Shown: positions 35,969-45,262 of the stretch, one piece after another
Position numbering within the stretch: the stretch's first letter is position 1
Layout: the number at the start of each line of letters is the position of its first letter
NCBI RefSeq assembly: GCF_024436065.1
Contig: NZ_JANFNS010000003.1
Span: 62,001-126,000, forward strand
From: Saccharibacillus sp. JS10
GTDB taxonomy: Bacteria > Bacillota > Bacilli > Paenibacillales > Paenibacillaceae
Reading direction: 5' to 3'
DNA length: 64,000 bases
The notes under the pieces: generated by a model
Databases searched by the model: none
The model's input: the letters and a program-made list of their open reading frames with translations, nothing else
What the model was told of the DNA's origin: nothing
Translations under genes and position numbers: made by a program

Positions 35969-36069
35969 TCGCCGATAAACCTCCACTATGTATGTATATA
36001 TATCTTATATCGTATAGGATGGAGCAAAAAACAAGCCGAGTTGTGTTCGACTTGTTTTTCGCTAACCGA

Positions 36070-38511
36070 TTAGCCTTTAAGGAAGTACGTTGCGCCTTCA
36101 CTTCGATCTTGTACTTGAAGCGTAAATCCGCCTGTCTGTTCGTCAAAATACCAACCTTCTTGACCTTCTTCCGCTTCTTCAATCGTCAGTTCATTTAGCC
36201 CTTCAATCTGAGCAAGCTTAAATGAGGTACAAACGAGTGTAAAACGTAGAAATTCCCGGTTCGCTTGATAACCTTGACGTTCGTAACGATACTGCAACTG
36301 CAATCCGTGATCTTCACCGATTAGCTCAAATTGTAATAACGACGAAGCGCCTTGTTCGTAAGCAAAGCTGGAACTATCGTCTTCGTACAGACTATAGCTG
36401 GCTTTGAATCCTTTTTTGGCTTGAGCGCCATAAATCCGTAATGTAATGGTCTCATCCGTACGGTCGTCCGCATATAAAGTCGGTACGCCTTCTGCGATGA
36501 CGGCTCCCGATTTGATATACAGCGGCATAATGCGTAGCGGTGCATGAGCCAAAATATGACGATTCCCCGCGATCACTTCGCCTGTCCAGTAATCAATCCA
36601 TTCGCCTTCCGGCAAATACACCGCGCGATGTTCGGTATCCGGTCGATAGATTGGAGCAGCAAGCACATCTCGACCTACAAGAAACTGATCGCATAAATTC
36701 GTCACATTCGGATCGTCTTGATATTCCAGCAAAAGCGGACGCATCGGCGGAAGCCCGGTTTCCGACGCTTCTTGGAACAGATTATAGAGATGCGGCATCC
36801 AGCGATAACGCAGCCCAATATATTCACGCAAAATGCTTTCGATCTCGGGTCCAAACGACCACGGTTCTTGTCTTAATGTAGCAATTGCCGAGTGATTCCG
36901 ACAATACGGAAACAATACGCCCATTTGCGTCCACCGCACCAACAATTCTGCCGACGTATGATGGGCAAATCCGCCGATATCCGGTCCCGCGAAAGCTAAC
37001 CCGGACAATCCCATATTTAAGACCATCGGCATCGCTAGCGCCATATGCTCCCAGAAGCTACGGTTGTCACCCGTCCATACCGCCGCATAACGTTGAATTC
37101 CCGAGTACCCTGCGCGTGTGAGTACAAAAGGTCGTTCTCCGTCCAGATTGTTTTTTAGCCCTTCATAAGTGGCTTTGGACATCAACATCCCGTACAAATT
37201 ATGCAGTTCTTCATGCGTTTTGGGATTGCCGTTGTTGCTGTGCATGACGTCCAAATCCATCGTTTTCGAAGCATTGAATACCGCAGGTTCGTTCATATCG
37301 TTCCAGATCCCGGCAATGCCGAGTTCCGTATAATATTTATGCAGATTGCCCCACCATTCCGATGCCGAATCGTCCGTAAAGTCAGGGAAAGCGCTGATTC
37401 CCGGCCAGACGTCACCGAAAAACAGATCCCCTTCGAGCTTACGACTGAAATGATTGTTTGCGATACCTTGACGGTACACTTCGTATTTCGGATCTTTTTT
37501 CACGCCGGGGTCAACGATCGGAACGATCCGAATCCCTAACGATTTGAGTTCTGCCATCATACCTTCCGGATCGGGAAACCGTACAGGATCGAAGGTGAAC
37601 ACTCGGTATTCGTCCATATAATGGATATCGAGATAAATGACGTCGCACGGAATTTCTTTTTCCCGGAATGTTCGCGCCAAATTCAGCACTTCGTTTTGAT
37701 CCATATAGCTATAACGCGATTGGTGATAACCAAGTGCCCATTTAGGCGGCAATGCGATCCGTCCGGTTAATTTCGTATATTCGCGCACCACGTCTTTAAG
37801 CTGAGGGCCATAAACAAAATAAATATCGTAATCGCCTGTTGAACATCCAATCGTGTACGCGATGCCGTGGGAGCGCATATCAAAATCGGTACGCCCCGGA
37901 TTATCGAGAAAAATTCCGTAAGACGATCTGCCGTGCATATGAATCAATAGCGGAATCGATTGGTATAAGGCTTCAATCTCCGGCACGTGCGGCGCATACA
38001 CATCGGTATTCCACATCGTATAATGTTCGCCTTTTTTATCAAGGAAGCTCGCTTTTTCTCCAAGCCCATAAAAGTGTGAATCTCCCGGCATATCGTAAAC
38101 CGCCTGAATCGCTCCGCGTGGGTTCCAACTGATCTGATCTTGCCGAGCGACCAATCGTTCGTTCACGTCAAATATAGATAACGCCGACGTTTTCTTTTCG
38201 ATCTCGAGCACGAGTTGCCCAGAACTAAGCGTCCACGCCGATTCGCTTTCTTGCAGTGTAGCTTCAAGCTTCGATTGTTCGCGCGGAAGTACAGCAATCG
38301 TCGATGATAAATCAACGTCTTTGCCCATAAATAACTTCATTCGAAACATCGTATCGCTCAAAAAAACAAAAGCTAATGAAGCCCGTTCTCCTCGGCATAT
38401 GTATACCCCATCTATACAGGTTAACGACAAGGCTTTGCCGATCTGCCCCCATGCTTGCCGCACTACTTCAGCGCCTATCCGATCCGGGTGTATCGCTTCG
38501 CTTGTATCCAT
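36070..38511 (-). CDS. Alpha-glucosidase, GH31 family
   Basis: 813 residues. N-terminal beta-sandwich (about 30-230). The catalytic barrel has GYHQSRYSYMDQNEVL, YLDIHYMDEYRVFTFDPVRFPDP, the nucleophile region GIAGIWNDMNEPAVF (Asp of WNDMNEP) and the acid/base region AAVWTGDNRSFWEHM (Asp of TGDN). LLVRWTQMGVLFPYCRNHS and C-terminal beta domains follow. No signal peptide, so cytoplasmic. It removes alpha-linked glucose from oligosaccharide ends. Start ATG at 38511 with AAGGAG about 12 nt upstream. Monocistronic. Confidence 0.93.
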   Translation of the reverse strand: MDTSEAIHPDRIGAEVVRQAWGQIGKALSLTCIDGVYICRGERASLAFVFLSDTMFRMKLFMGKDVDLSSTIAVLPREQSKLEATLQESESAWTLSSGQLVLEIEKKTSALSIFDVNERLVARQDQISWNPRGAIQAVYDMPGDSHFYGLGEKASFLDKKGEHYTMWNTDVYAPHVPEIEALYQSIPLLIHMHGRSSYGIFLDNPGRTDFDMRSHGIAYTIGCSTGDYDIYFVYGPQLKDVVREYTKLTGRIALPPKWALGYHQSRYSYMDQNEVLNLARTFREKEIPCDVIYLDIHYMDEYRVFTFDPVRFPDPEGMMAELKSLGIRIVPIVDPGVKKDPKYEVYRQGIANNHFSRKLEGDLFFGDVWPGISAFPDFTDDSASEWWGNLHKYYTELGIAGIWNDMNEPAVFNASKTMDLDVMHSNNGNPKTHEELHNLYGMLMSKATYEGLKNNLDGERPFVLTRAGYSGIQRYAAVWTGDNRSFWEHMALAMPMVLNMGLSGLAFAGPDIGGFAHHTSAELLVRWTQMGVLFPYCRNHSAIATLRQEPWSFGPEIESILREYIGLRYRWMPHLYNLFQEASETGLPPMRPLLLEYQDDPNVTNLCDQFLVGRDVLAAPIYRPDTEHRAVYLPEGEWIDYWTGEVIAGNRHILAHAPLRIMPLYIKSGAVIAEGVPTLYADDRTDETITLRIYGAQAKKGFKASYSLYEDDSSSFAYEQGASSLLQFELIGEDHGLQLQYRYERQGYQANREFLRFTLVCTSFKLAQIEGLNELTIEEAEEGQEGWYFDEQTGGFTLQVQDRSEGATYFLKG

Positions 38512-38547
38512 CTTGATATCCACTCCTTCGTAATCGCTTCGTTCCAC

Positions 38548-38841
38548 ATGAATTGTAATTCACCTTTATTGCTGTCTATGAATAAAAAATAAAAGAGAAC
38601 TCACGATCTGCGCGTGATGTCTGAGCTTTCGAAGATGGCTAACTTGCGCTGGCTTGTTCCGATTATCCCATCGCAATATCAATCGGGCAATCGAAAAGTT
38701 TTCAAATTCCGGTACACTTGCGATCAATCCGGGTAAGAAAGAACAAAGCGTAAATGACCTGCTGGTCATTTTGGAAGATTGGATACTTTTTTATCCAAAT
38801 TTCTATTCGTAAACTATTGAAGTGGGAAAGGGGCTGTTCCA
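38548..38841. other. Intergenic region between divergent GH31 and TspO-like genes
   Basis: About 290 bp. A perfect 8-bp inverted repeat AAATGACC / GGTCATTT (38752-38771) lies 70 bp before the TspO-like start and could be an operator. No clear -35/-10 pair could be assigned. Confidence 0.4.
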
Positions 38842-39612
38842 ATGTCATCGATATCGAAAAATCCGTACAAATGGCTAAATGTCGTCTTGTTCATCGCCAC
38901 ATTAGTCGTCAACGCACTCTCCACGTTGTTACCGCTAGGAGGTCGCGATACGCGCGAAATCTCAGATATGTACAAAAACTTGCTGACTCCAGCAGGCTTC
39001 GCCTTTTCGATCTGGTCGGTCATTTATTTACTGCTGATCGGCTTTGTGATCTACGCGTTCGTCGCTGAGCGCAAAGGACGTACAACCGCCGCTGCGCCGG
39101 GGCCGCTATTCGCGATCTCTTGCGTACTCAATATGGCTTGGTTGTTCTGCTGGCAATACTTATTGCTCGAACTATCTGTTGTCGTCATGATCCTTTTCTT
39201 GATTACCCTTATTCTGATCTATGTACGTACCCGTCTTAACGGTCAACGTACTGAAGTCGCTGATATTCTTTTCGTCAAAGTGCCTTTCAGTATCTATCTC
39301 GGTTGGGTCAGCGTCGCAACGATCGTCAATATCTCTGCTTTATTAACCAAATATGATTTTAACGGATTTGGTCTTGGCACTGCCTTCTGGGCGATTGTCA
39401 TGATTGTGGTAGCCAGCCTATTGGCATTTACGATCGGCTTCCGTTTCCGAGATGGCTTATATCCACTCGTTTTCGCTTGGGCGCTATATGCGATTTCCGT
39501 CGAACAATCCGATGCTTCGCAAGTCGTGAGCACGACCGCGCTTGTCGCTTCGATTGTCGTTGCGGTCTTCTCGGTCTGGATGTTTATCCGTTCGATTATG
39601 GATCGGGATTAG
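38842..39612 (+). CDS. TspO/MBR-related tryptophan-rich sensory membrane protein
   Basis: 256 residues with seven or eight hydrophobic segments. The family-type LTPAGFAFSIWSVIYLLLIGF and LNMAWLFCWQYLL point to the long, firmicute form of TspO-like proteins. Members bind tetrapyrroles or related ligands; the role here is unknown. AAAGGGG precedes the ATG by 8 nt. Convergent with ridA; copy C of the palindromic element lies just behind the stop. Confidence 0.78.
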   Translation: MSSISKNPYKWLNVVLFIATLVVNALSTLLPLGGRDTREISDMYKNLLTPAGFAFSIWSVIYLLLIGFVIYAFVAERKGRTTAAAPGPLFAISCVLNMAWLFCWQYLLLELSVVVMILFLITLILIYVRTRLNGQRTEVADILFVKVPFSIYLGWVSVATIVNISALLTKYDFNGFGLGTAFWAIVMIVVASLLAFTIGFRFRDGLYPLVFAWALYAISVEQSDASQVVSTTALVASIVVAVFSVWMFIRSIMDRD

Positions 39613-39615
39613 GAG

Positions 39616-39759
39616 GAAGAGAAAAGGCTACGAGAGGGATTCGTTTCGGTCGCGTGTTGAACTCGGGAAAAGGGATTAAAATTTTATTGGAATTTTCCCG
39701 AGTTCAAAGGCGAACGCTAAAGCTCCTGCACTGAATCCCTCTCTCCGCCTTTTCTCTTC
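39616..39759. repeat. Dispersed palindromic element, copy C
   Basis: Three nested perfect stems: GAAGAGAAAAGGC / GCCTTTTCTCTTC (13 bp), GAGAGGGATTC / GAATCCCTCTC (11 bp) and TTGAACTCGGGAAAA / TTTTCCCGAGTTCAA (15 bp), with loop GATTAAAATTTTATTGG. Homologous to copy B at 17003-17114 on the other strand. Confidence 0.88.
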
Positions 39760-39787
39760 GAGTTACGGTGGAGTATTTTTAAAAATT

Positions 39788-39818
39788 AAAGCCGACTGCA
39801 TTAGCAGTCGGCTTTTTG
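39788..39818. terminator. Intrinsic terminator between TspO-like and ridA genes
   Basis: Perfect stem AAAGCCGACTGC / GCAGTCGGCTTT with ATTA loop; T run on the plus side, A-rich on the other. Confidence 0.8.
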
Positions 39819-39840
39819 TTGTGAAGAGCGTTTGCTTAAC

Positions 39841-40230
39841 TTACTCGGCAAGAGCAATGACTTCAACTTCAACCAGAGCGTCTTTCGGAAGACGAGCGAC
39901 TTCGATCGTGCTGCGTGCCGGGAAAGGCTCGCTGAAGAATGTACCGTATACGGCATTGGCTGCCGCAAAATCGTTCATGTCTTTGAGGAACATGGTTGCT
40001 TTAACAACGCGATCCAGACCGCTACCTGCGGATTCAAGCAACGCACGTACGTTTTCAAGAGATTGCTTCGCTTGTTCTTCAACGCCGCCGGCAGGGAATT
40101 CTCCTGTAGCCGGGTCGATGCCCAGTTGGCCGGAAGCGAAAATAAATCCGTTTGCCGATACCGCTTGCGAGTAAGGTCCGATTGCGCCTGGCGCTTTATC
40201 GGTAACGATCGTTTTTTTGTTGCTTGTCAT
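39841..40230 (-). CDS. ridA: RidA family reactive enamine/imine deaminase
   Basis: 129 residues, typical length. APGAIGPYSQAV at the start, FIFASGQLGIDPATGE, LKDMNDFAAANAVYGTFF and the signature PARSTIEVARLPKDALVEVEVIAL with the conserved Arg and Glu. Hydrolyses 2-aminoacrylate-type intermediates released by PLP enzymes. AAGGATGG precedes the ATG. Monocistronic between two hairpins and the histidine kinase gene. Confidence 0.95.
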   Translation of the reverse strand: MTSNKKTIVTDKAPGAIGPYSQAVSANGFIFASGQLGIDPATGEFPAGGVEEQAKQSLENVRALLESAGSGLDRVVKATMFLKDMNDFAAANAVYGTFFSEPFPARSTIEVARLPKDALVEVEVIALAE

Positions 40231-40352
40231 GTAATCCCATCCTTTTCGACTGATGATATCTGTGCTGATCTAACTGATTATCTAGGCTTAATTCTAAGCG
40301 CAGATTTCAGTTCCCGCAAGCCGTCCACAGACGAAGGACGCTGCATAGAACT

Positions 40353-41747
40353 TTACGTTTGCGGCAAAAACAAAGCGAATGTACTGCCTTTACCTTCTGT
40401 ACTTTCCACGCGAATAAATCCGCCTAACAAATGTGCCAAGTCGCGGCTGATCGATAGACCCAGACCGGTTCCGCCGTATTTTCGACCAATCGTCGGGTCC
40501 GCTTGTTGAAAAGCTTCGAAAATCGTAAATTGCTTATCCGGCGAAATGCCGATTCCCGTATCTCGAACCGCAAATACGATCCAGTTTCCTTTTAATTGCG
40601 GTTCTTGCGCTTGATGAATATGTAATTCGACTGTACCGCTCTCTGTGAATTTAAAAGCATTGGATAGTAAGTTCCGCAAAATTTGCTGAATCCGCTGTGG
40701 ATCGGAGCAGATTGTATCCGGTATTCCTTCTTCGACAACCGTATTGAAAGTCAATTGTTTACGGCTTGCCGTTAATTCAAAATACGGACCGACCCAAGAA
40801 GGAATCTCCATCACGCTAATATCTTCATTCATAATTTCTAGCTTGCCAGCCTCAACTTTTGCCAAATCGAGAATATCGTTAATGATTTTCAGCAAATCTT
40901 CTCCAGAATGAGAAATCAATTGCCCATAACGCTTCATCTGGTCACTGGACGTATCGTCTGCCGAATCGGAAATAAATTGCGACAGATTGATAATACTGTT
41001 CAGCGGAGTACGAAGTTCATGCGACATATTTGCCAAAAATTCTGATTTGTACTGCGACGCAAGTTGAAGTTGCTTCGCGCGGTCTTCCAAGACAAGCTTG
41101 TTTTTCTCAAGTTCTAACGTCTGCTGCTGAAGCAATCTATTGACTTCATTGAGTTCTTCGATACGCTGCTGGTCTTTTTGAAAATCCCGTAAAATAAACG
41201 CGAAAAAGGCGCATAACAAGATACTAACGGGCAGCGTATACGGAACCATATGAAGCAGGTATTCCCGCATCGGAATTACGCCTAAAACCGCAATATCCAA
41301 TGTATTCAATACATTCATAAGAATCAGCGTGACAAGCGCCTGTCTATAAAAGTTCCATTCCACGCGCCGAAGCCATACGTTTAAAGCTGCACCGACGGCT
41401 CCCAGAATCGTCATATTGATAAATCCGGCTAACGCAGCGTCACTCCATCCAAAAGAAAAACGGGCTAAGCCAATACTAAACCCGATCAGCAGCACAATAG
41501 AAGGTCGTTTGTATACAAAAATCGCAATCAAGACCGCAATGATTCGCATATCAAATAATACATCTTCTCGAAGTTCGAACCCGAACAGCATGGCGCCCCA
41601 GCCACCTGCAATTAACAACAAAATCGATCCTATGTATTTAATCCGGTCCGAGACATGACGTAGAGCGTATTTATAGATCAGGTTGGCGATATAGGCGAGC
41701 ATGACCAATACCGCCATATTTTGTACGAACATTTTGGAGTATTCCAT
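40353..41747 (-). CDS. Membrane sensor histidine kinase with 5TM-type sensor
   Basis: 464 residues. Six hydrophobic segments (about 8-200) form a 5TMR/LytS-like membrane sensor without a large outer domain. A coiled-coil linker follows (QRIEELNEVNRLLQQQTLELEKNKLVLEDR), then HisKA with ANMSHELRTPLNSIINLSQF (phospho-His) and HATPase with NLLSNAFKFTES (N box), DTGIGISPDKQ (G1) and GGTGLGLSISRDLAHLLGG (G2). No response regulator gene adjoins, so it is an orphan kinase here. Start ATG at 41747 with AGAGGCG upstream. Its signal is unknown. Confidence 0.9.
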   Translation of the reverse strand: MEYSKMFVQNMAVLVMLAYIANLIYKYALRHVSDRIKYIGSILLLIAGGWGAMLFGFELREDVLFDMRIIAVLIAIFVYKRPSIVLLIGFSIGLARFSFGWSDAALAGFINMTILGAVGAALNVWLRRVEWNFYRQALVTLILMNVLNTLDIAVLGVIPMREYLLHMVPYTLPVSILLCAFFAFILRDFQKDQQRIEELNEVNRLLQQQTLELEKNKLVLEDRAKQLQLASQYKSEFLANMSHELRTPLNSIINLSQFISDSADDTSSDQMKRYGQLISHSGEDLLKIINDILDLAKVEAGKLEIMNEDISVMEIPSWVGPYFELTASRKQLTFNTVVEEGIPDTICSDPQRIQQILRNLLSNAFKFTESGTVELHIHQAQEPQLKGNWIVFAVRDTGIGISPDKQFTIFEAFQQADPTIGRKYGGTGLGLSISRDLAHLLGGFIRVESTEGKGSTFALFLPQT

Positions 41748-41975
41748 TTTTTCGCCTCTGTTTCCTAAGTCTACCGCTCCGGCAGTGTTGCCTATTCTAT
41801 CATGAAGTTTCGGTAGCGGATCTATCACAATCGTCGAACGTATGATCTTTCATTTTTATACACGATACATTTTTTGTCAAGAATAAAATAAGCGCATACA
41901 TGAGCTATCCTTTTATCGACCGGCCGCAATTTGCTATGATAAAGTCATCTTAAGTCCAAGGAGGCTTTTTACGTT

Positions 41976-42833
41976 ATGAAAATGCGCGCAGCCGCTGTGC
42001 AATATCATTTGCATTCGATCGCATCGTTTGACGAATTTGCCGCACAAGCCGAACATTATGTCAAAACCGCTCATGAATTCGAAACTGAATTTTTATTGTT
42101 CCCTGAATTTTTCACTACGCAACTTTTATCGATTCCAGATGAGCAAGGACATGCACAAGGAATTGAAAGCCTGCCTGATTATACGCAAGATTACCTGGAT
42201 TTGTTCCGCCGCCTTGCCGCAGATTATGGAATGCACATCATTGCAGGGACGCATGTCGTTCGCCGCGAAGGCAAGTTATATAATACGGCACATCTTTTTT
42301 ATCCAAATGGAGAGATCGAAACCCAAGAAAAAATTCATATTACCCCAACCGAAGTTCACGAATGGAACATGGCAAAAGGTGATGAACTGATGGTATTCGA
42401 GACGGAAAAAGGCACCATTGCGATGCTGACCTGCTACGATATCGAGTTCCCCGAAATCGTCCGCATGGCTCGCGCCAAAGGTGCGGATGTGATCTTCTGC
42501 CCTTCTTGCACCGATGACCGGCATGGGTTCCACCGCGTTCGGTATTGCTGCCATGCGCGTACCATCGAGAACCAGATTTATATCGTCACGACCGGTACAG
42601 TAGGTTCGCTTCCGACTGTCGACTTTATGCGCGGTAACTTCGGGCAAGCCGCTGTGATTTCGCCTAACGATGTCCCGTTCCCTCCAAAAGGAATCGTTGC
42701 CGAAGGCGAAATTAACGATGATATGATTATTGTCGCTGATCTGGATTTAGGCTTGCTGGATCAAGTTCGCGAAAAAGGTTCGGTTACGACTTGGCGCGAT
42801 CGCCGCACCGATCTGTATACGGATTGGTCGTAA
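41976..42833 (+). CDS. Carbon-nitrogen hydrolase (nitrilase superfamily)
   Basis: 285 residues. The Glu-Lys-Cys triad is visible: LFPEFF (Glu), KIHITPTE (Lys) and AMLTCYDIEFPE (Cys). The acetyltransferase encoded 9 nt downstream and this hydrolase together match the two halves of Bacillus YhcX, a single fused protein. They hydrolyse a C-N bond of an amide; substrate unknown. AAGGAGG precedes the ATG. First gene of a likely three-gene operon. Confidence 0.9.
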   Translation: MKMRAAAVQYHLHSIASFDEFAAQAEHYVKTAHEFETEFLLFPEFFTTQLLSIPDEQGHAQGIESLPDYTQDYLDLFRRLAADYGMHIIAGTHVVRREGKLYNTAHLFYPNGEIETQEKIHITPTEVHEWNMAKGDELMVFETEKGTIAMLTCYDIEFPEIVRMARAKGADVIFCPSCTDDRHGFHRVRYCCHARTIENQIYIVTTGTVGSLPTVDFMRGNFGQAAVISPNDVPFPPKGIVAEGEINDDMIIVADLDLGLLDQVREKGSVTTWRDRRTDLYTDWS

Positions 42834-42842
42834 AAGGTGCCG

Positions 42843-43535
42843 ATGAACAAGATCGAGACGTACAACAAAAGTGTTTATGTATTTCGAGACGGTCAACCTA
42901 AACTTTTGCATATCCGTAACTATACATCGTCCGATATTGAACAATTGATTAATCTTCAGCGAGAATGTTTCCCGCCTCCGTATCCTGCCGATTTGCTTTG
43001 GAACCGCGAGCAATTGTTGCTGCATATTGAGCGATTCCCGACCGGAGCGCTATGCGCCGAAATCGACGGGCAGATTGTAGGCTCATTGACCGCCATGATG
43101 ACGACGTTTGACCCGAATCATATGTCGCATAGCTGGGCGGAGATGACGGACGACGGAAATATCGGCACGCACGAGAAGAACGGAGATACGCTGTACGTCG
43201 TCGATATTAGCGTATCTCCTTCTGCACGCGGTTTGGGGTTGGGCAAGCAAATGCTGCAAGCCACTTACGAACTGGTTGTCGCTCTAAAATTGCAGCGATT
43301 GCTCGGCGGTGGACGTATGCCCGGATATGGGGCTGTTCAACACGAAGTGTCGCCCGAGCACTATGTAGACGACGTGCTGCATGGAAAAAGACGTGATCCG
43401 GTGATCGGCTTTTTGCTGCACTGCGGACGAACGCCGGTTGCCGTGTTACCGGATTATCTGGACGACGAAGAATCAGGAAATTATGCGTTATTGATGGAAT
43501 GGCGTAATCCGTTTCTACAAACTTCGGGAACTTAA
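42843..43535 (+). CDS. GNAT acetyltransferase, YhcX N-domain-like
   Basis: 230 residues. GNAT core with LHIRNYTSSDIEQLINLQRECFPPPYP at the start, LYVVDISVSPSARGLGLGKQMLQA (acetyl-CoA loop RGLGLG) and RLLGGGRMPGYG. In Bacillus YhcX this domain is fused upstream of the nitrilase domain; here it follows as a separate gene. Start ATG at 42843 is 5 nt after AAAGG; a GTG two codons upstream is possible. Coupled to the preceding gene (9-nt gap). Confidence 0.85.
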   Translation: MNKIETYNKSVYVFRDGQPKLLHIRNYTSSDIEQLINLQRECFPPPYPADLLWNREQLLLHIERFPTGALCAEIDGQIVGSLTAMMTTFDPNHMSHSWAEMTDDGNIGTHEKNGDTLYVVDISVSPSARGLGLGKQMLQATYELVVALKLQRLLGGGRMPGYGAVQHEVSPEHYVDDVLHGKRRDPVIGFLLHCGRTPVAVLPDYLDDEESGNYALLMEWRNPFLQTSGT

Positions 43536-43557
43536 TCCCACACAGGAGGGTTAACTT

Positions 43558-44226
43558 ATGGAATATACACGCGTAAATGATATTGCTGATCCGCTTTTTG
43601 CAGGGCTGCATCAATTGATGAGCGACATTTTCCCGCGCGAAGAAGTGCTTGCTTTCGATCTCTGGAAAGAACCGTTGGAAGATCCGGGTATTCGCGTATT
43701 CGTAGCCGTGCACGAAGGCAAAGTCGTAGGCGCGACAGAATATCGGTATTACCCGCAAGACGATATCGCGATGACCGACTTTACGATCATCGGGCAACCC
43801 GGTCTTGGAATCGGGCCGTTTCTTGCGAATCACCGCGAAGCCGATCTGAGAAAACTCGCTGCCGAAGCTGGCGGAAGTCTCAAAGGCATGTTCGCAGAAA
43901 TTTACGATCCTTATCAATCCAATGACCATGAGTTCGGCGGCGTCAAACCGATGGATCCTTTCGTTCGGCGCGAAGTGCTTGCTCATTTGGGCTATCGACG
44001 CCTGAACTTCAGTTACGTTCATCCTTCTTGGCAAGGAGACGGCGAAGCCGTCGATGGGCTTGATCTGTGCTTCTTACCGTACCAAGAGATTTCCACGCTC
44101 GAAGGAGCTTTTATCGCTAAATTTTTGCTGACGTACTACAGCGTACTTGAACCGAAGCCTGCGCAATGGATCGAGATGGTAGAGAATCTTCAAGCCCGCC
44201 CGGCCGTTGAACTGCTTCCTTTATAA
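43558..44226 (+). CDS. GNAT-like acetyltransferase
   Basis: 222 residues. Weak GNAT-type fold: FVAVHEGKVVGATEYRYYPQDDIAMTDFTIIG, HREADLRKLAAEAG, and VRREVLAHLGYRRLNFSYVHPSW near the C-terminus, as in GNAT proteins. The classical RxxGxG loop is not clear. It follows the YhcX-like pair by 22 nt with AGGAGGG, so it is likely the third gene of the operon. Its partnership with a nitrilase suggests amide or amine chemistry, not shown by sequence. Confidence 0.7.
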   Translation: MEYTRVNDIADPLFAGLHQLMSDIFPREEVLAFDLWKEPLEDPGIRVFVAVHEGKVVGATEYRYYPQDDIAMTDFTIIGQPGLGIGPFLANHREADLRKLAAEAGGSLKGMFAEIYDPYQSNDHEFGGVKPMDPFVRREVLAHLGYRRLNFSYVHPSWQGDGEAVDGLDLCFLPYQEISTLEGAFIAKFLLTYYSVLEPKPAQWIEMVENLQARPAVELLPL

Positions 44227-44240
44227 ATAGGTAAACAAAA

Positions 44241-44284
44241 AAAGAGTGCAGACCGCGATTACGCGCGGTTTGCACTCTTTTGGT
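44241..44284 (+). terminator. Terminator behind the nitrilase/acetyltransferase operon
   Basis: Near-perfect 17-bp stem AAAGAGTGCA.ACCGCG / CGCGGT.TGCACTCTTT with TTTT behind it. It overlaps the 3' end of the minus-strand 81-residue ORF. Confidence 0.85.
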
Positions 44285-44504
44285 CGTTTGAAGGATTTGG
44301 TGAAAACGCCCGGCGTCTCCATTTCGAAAGCAATACAGGAGAAGAAGCATTCACTTCTTCGCTTGCGCTTTCTTCCAAGCCTTCTATGTCCGGAAGCTTA
44401 TAATAACGAAGATCGTAAGAGCTTATCACTCCACCTTGAACGGTAATGACGACATGGCCGCGCTGCTCGATAATCTTACCCGATACGACAAAATTCTCTA
44501 CCAT
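44259..44504 (-). CDS. Small hypothetical protein
   Basis: 81 residues. The first half (VVSGKIIEQRGHVVITVQGGVISSYDLRYYKLP) looks like a small beta barrel; the second half is polar and basic. ATG with AGAGGA 8 nt upstream. The last seven codons lie in the terminator of the convergent operon, so the C-terminus may not be selected. Placed 42 nt behind the CsbD-like gene on the same strand. Confidence 0.5.
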   Translation of the reverse strand: MVENFVVSGKIIEQRGHVVITVQGGVISSYDLRYYKLPDIEGLEESASEEVNASSPVLLSKWRRRAFSPNPSNDQKSANRA

Positions 44505-44546
44505 GCTACATTCCTCTCTTCCGCTTCCGGATTTTAAACTTAACTG

Positions 44547-44774
44547 TTAGCTATCGCTACCGTTCGTGAGCGCAGAAGCCCAAGACTTATACTCCAGCTC
44601 CGCTGCTTTCTCATCATGTCCGTAACGTTCACGAACCTTTTCAATCAATTTATCTTTATCGCCGTCAATGTACATGAGATCGTCTTCCGTTAACTTGCTC
44701 CACTGCTTTTTCGCTTCGTGCTGTGTCACGCTCCATCTACCTTTGATCACTTTCGTTTCGATTGGATTCATCAT
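44547..44774 (-). CDS. CsbD-like general stress protein
   Basis: 75 residues. CsbD pattern: KVIKGRWSVTQHEAKKQWSKLTEDDLMYIDGDKDKLIEKVRERYG. CsbD proteins are small, helical and induced by sigma-B-type stress in Bacillus; the molecular role is unknown. Two ATGs (44774, 44771) follow AGGAG by 8 nt. Confidence 0.88.
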   Translation of the reverse strand: MMNPIETKVIKGRWSVTQHEAKKQWSKLTEDDLMYIDGDKDKLIEKVRERYGHDEKAAELEYKSWASALTNGSDS

Positions 44775-45262
44775 GATGTCAGCTCCTAACCAATTAGAAA
44801 TGGATTTAGTGAGAATTACCCTAGCCCTTCACCCCTGAATCCAAAACCCTTCGTTTCTCCGCCCTCCATGCCCCGCTTTCTTCGTCCCATATCTCTTTTG
44901 ATTTTTTAGAAAACCGACGATCCGAGTCGTTCCGCTTTTCAGAAGCAATGTTCGCAGAACGAGCGCATTCGACTTTAATCTTTAAGCCTTGATCCCTTAA
45001 GCCTTTATCTTTTAATTTAAGCCTTATCTCTTAAGTTTTAACTATTTCAAGCTTTTAAGCTTTGATCCTTTAAGCTCTTAATTCTTTACAGCTTTTGCCC
45101 TTAACCTTGCGCCACCTCCGTAATTGCACCTGGGCGAGTGATTTCCTTTTGAGCGACTTTTGGCTTTCCGTAGGAAAACAACCCGGAGCGATAAAAGGAA
45201 ATCACTCGCCCCACGTCGAATTACCTCCCCTCACCCATCTAAAAAGGAGCTAAACATACACC
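44775..45262. other. Intergenic region with low-complexity stretch
   Basis: About 490 bp. The part 44975-45105 is a T-rich run of degenerate units around CTTTAAGC / CCTTAAGC (at least eight CTTAA- or TTAAGC-like words). The palindromic element D follows at 45132-45211. No gene seen. Confidence 0.5.
45132..45211. repeat. Dispersed palindromic element, copy D
   Basis: Perfect 19-bp outer stem (45132-45150 with 45193-45211; outer bases GGGCGAGTGATTTCC). Short inner stem CTTTCC-GTA-GGAAA(A). The flanks of the inner stem (TTGGCTTTCC, GGAAAACxAAC...AGCGA) are shared with copy A. It sits 50 bp before the UPF0303 gene. Confidence 0.65.
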
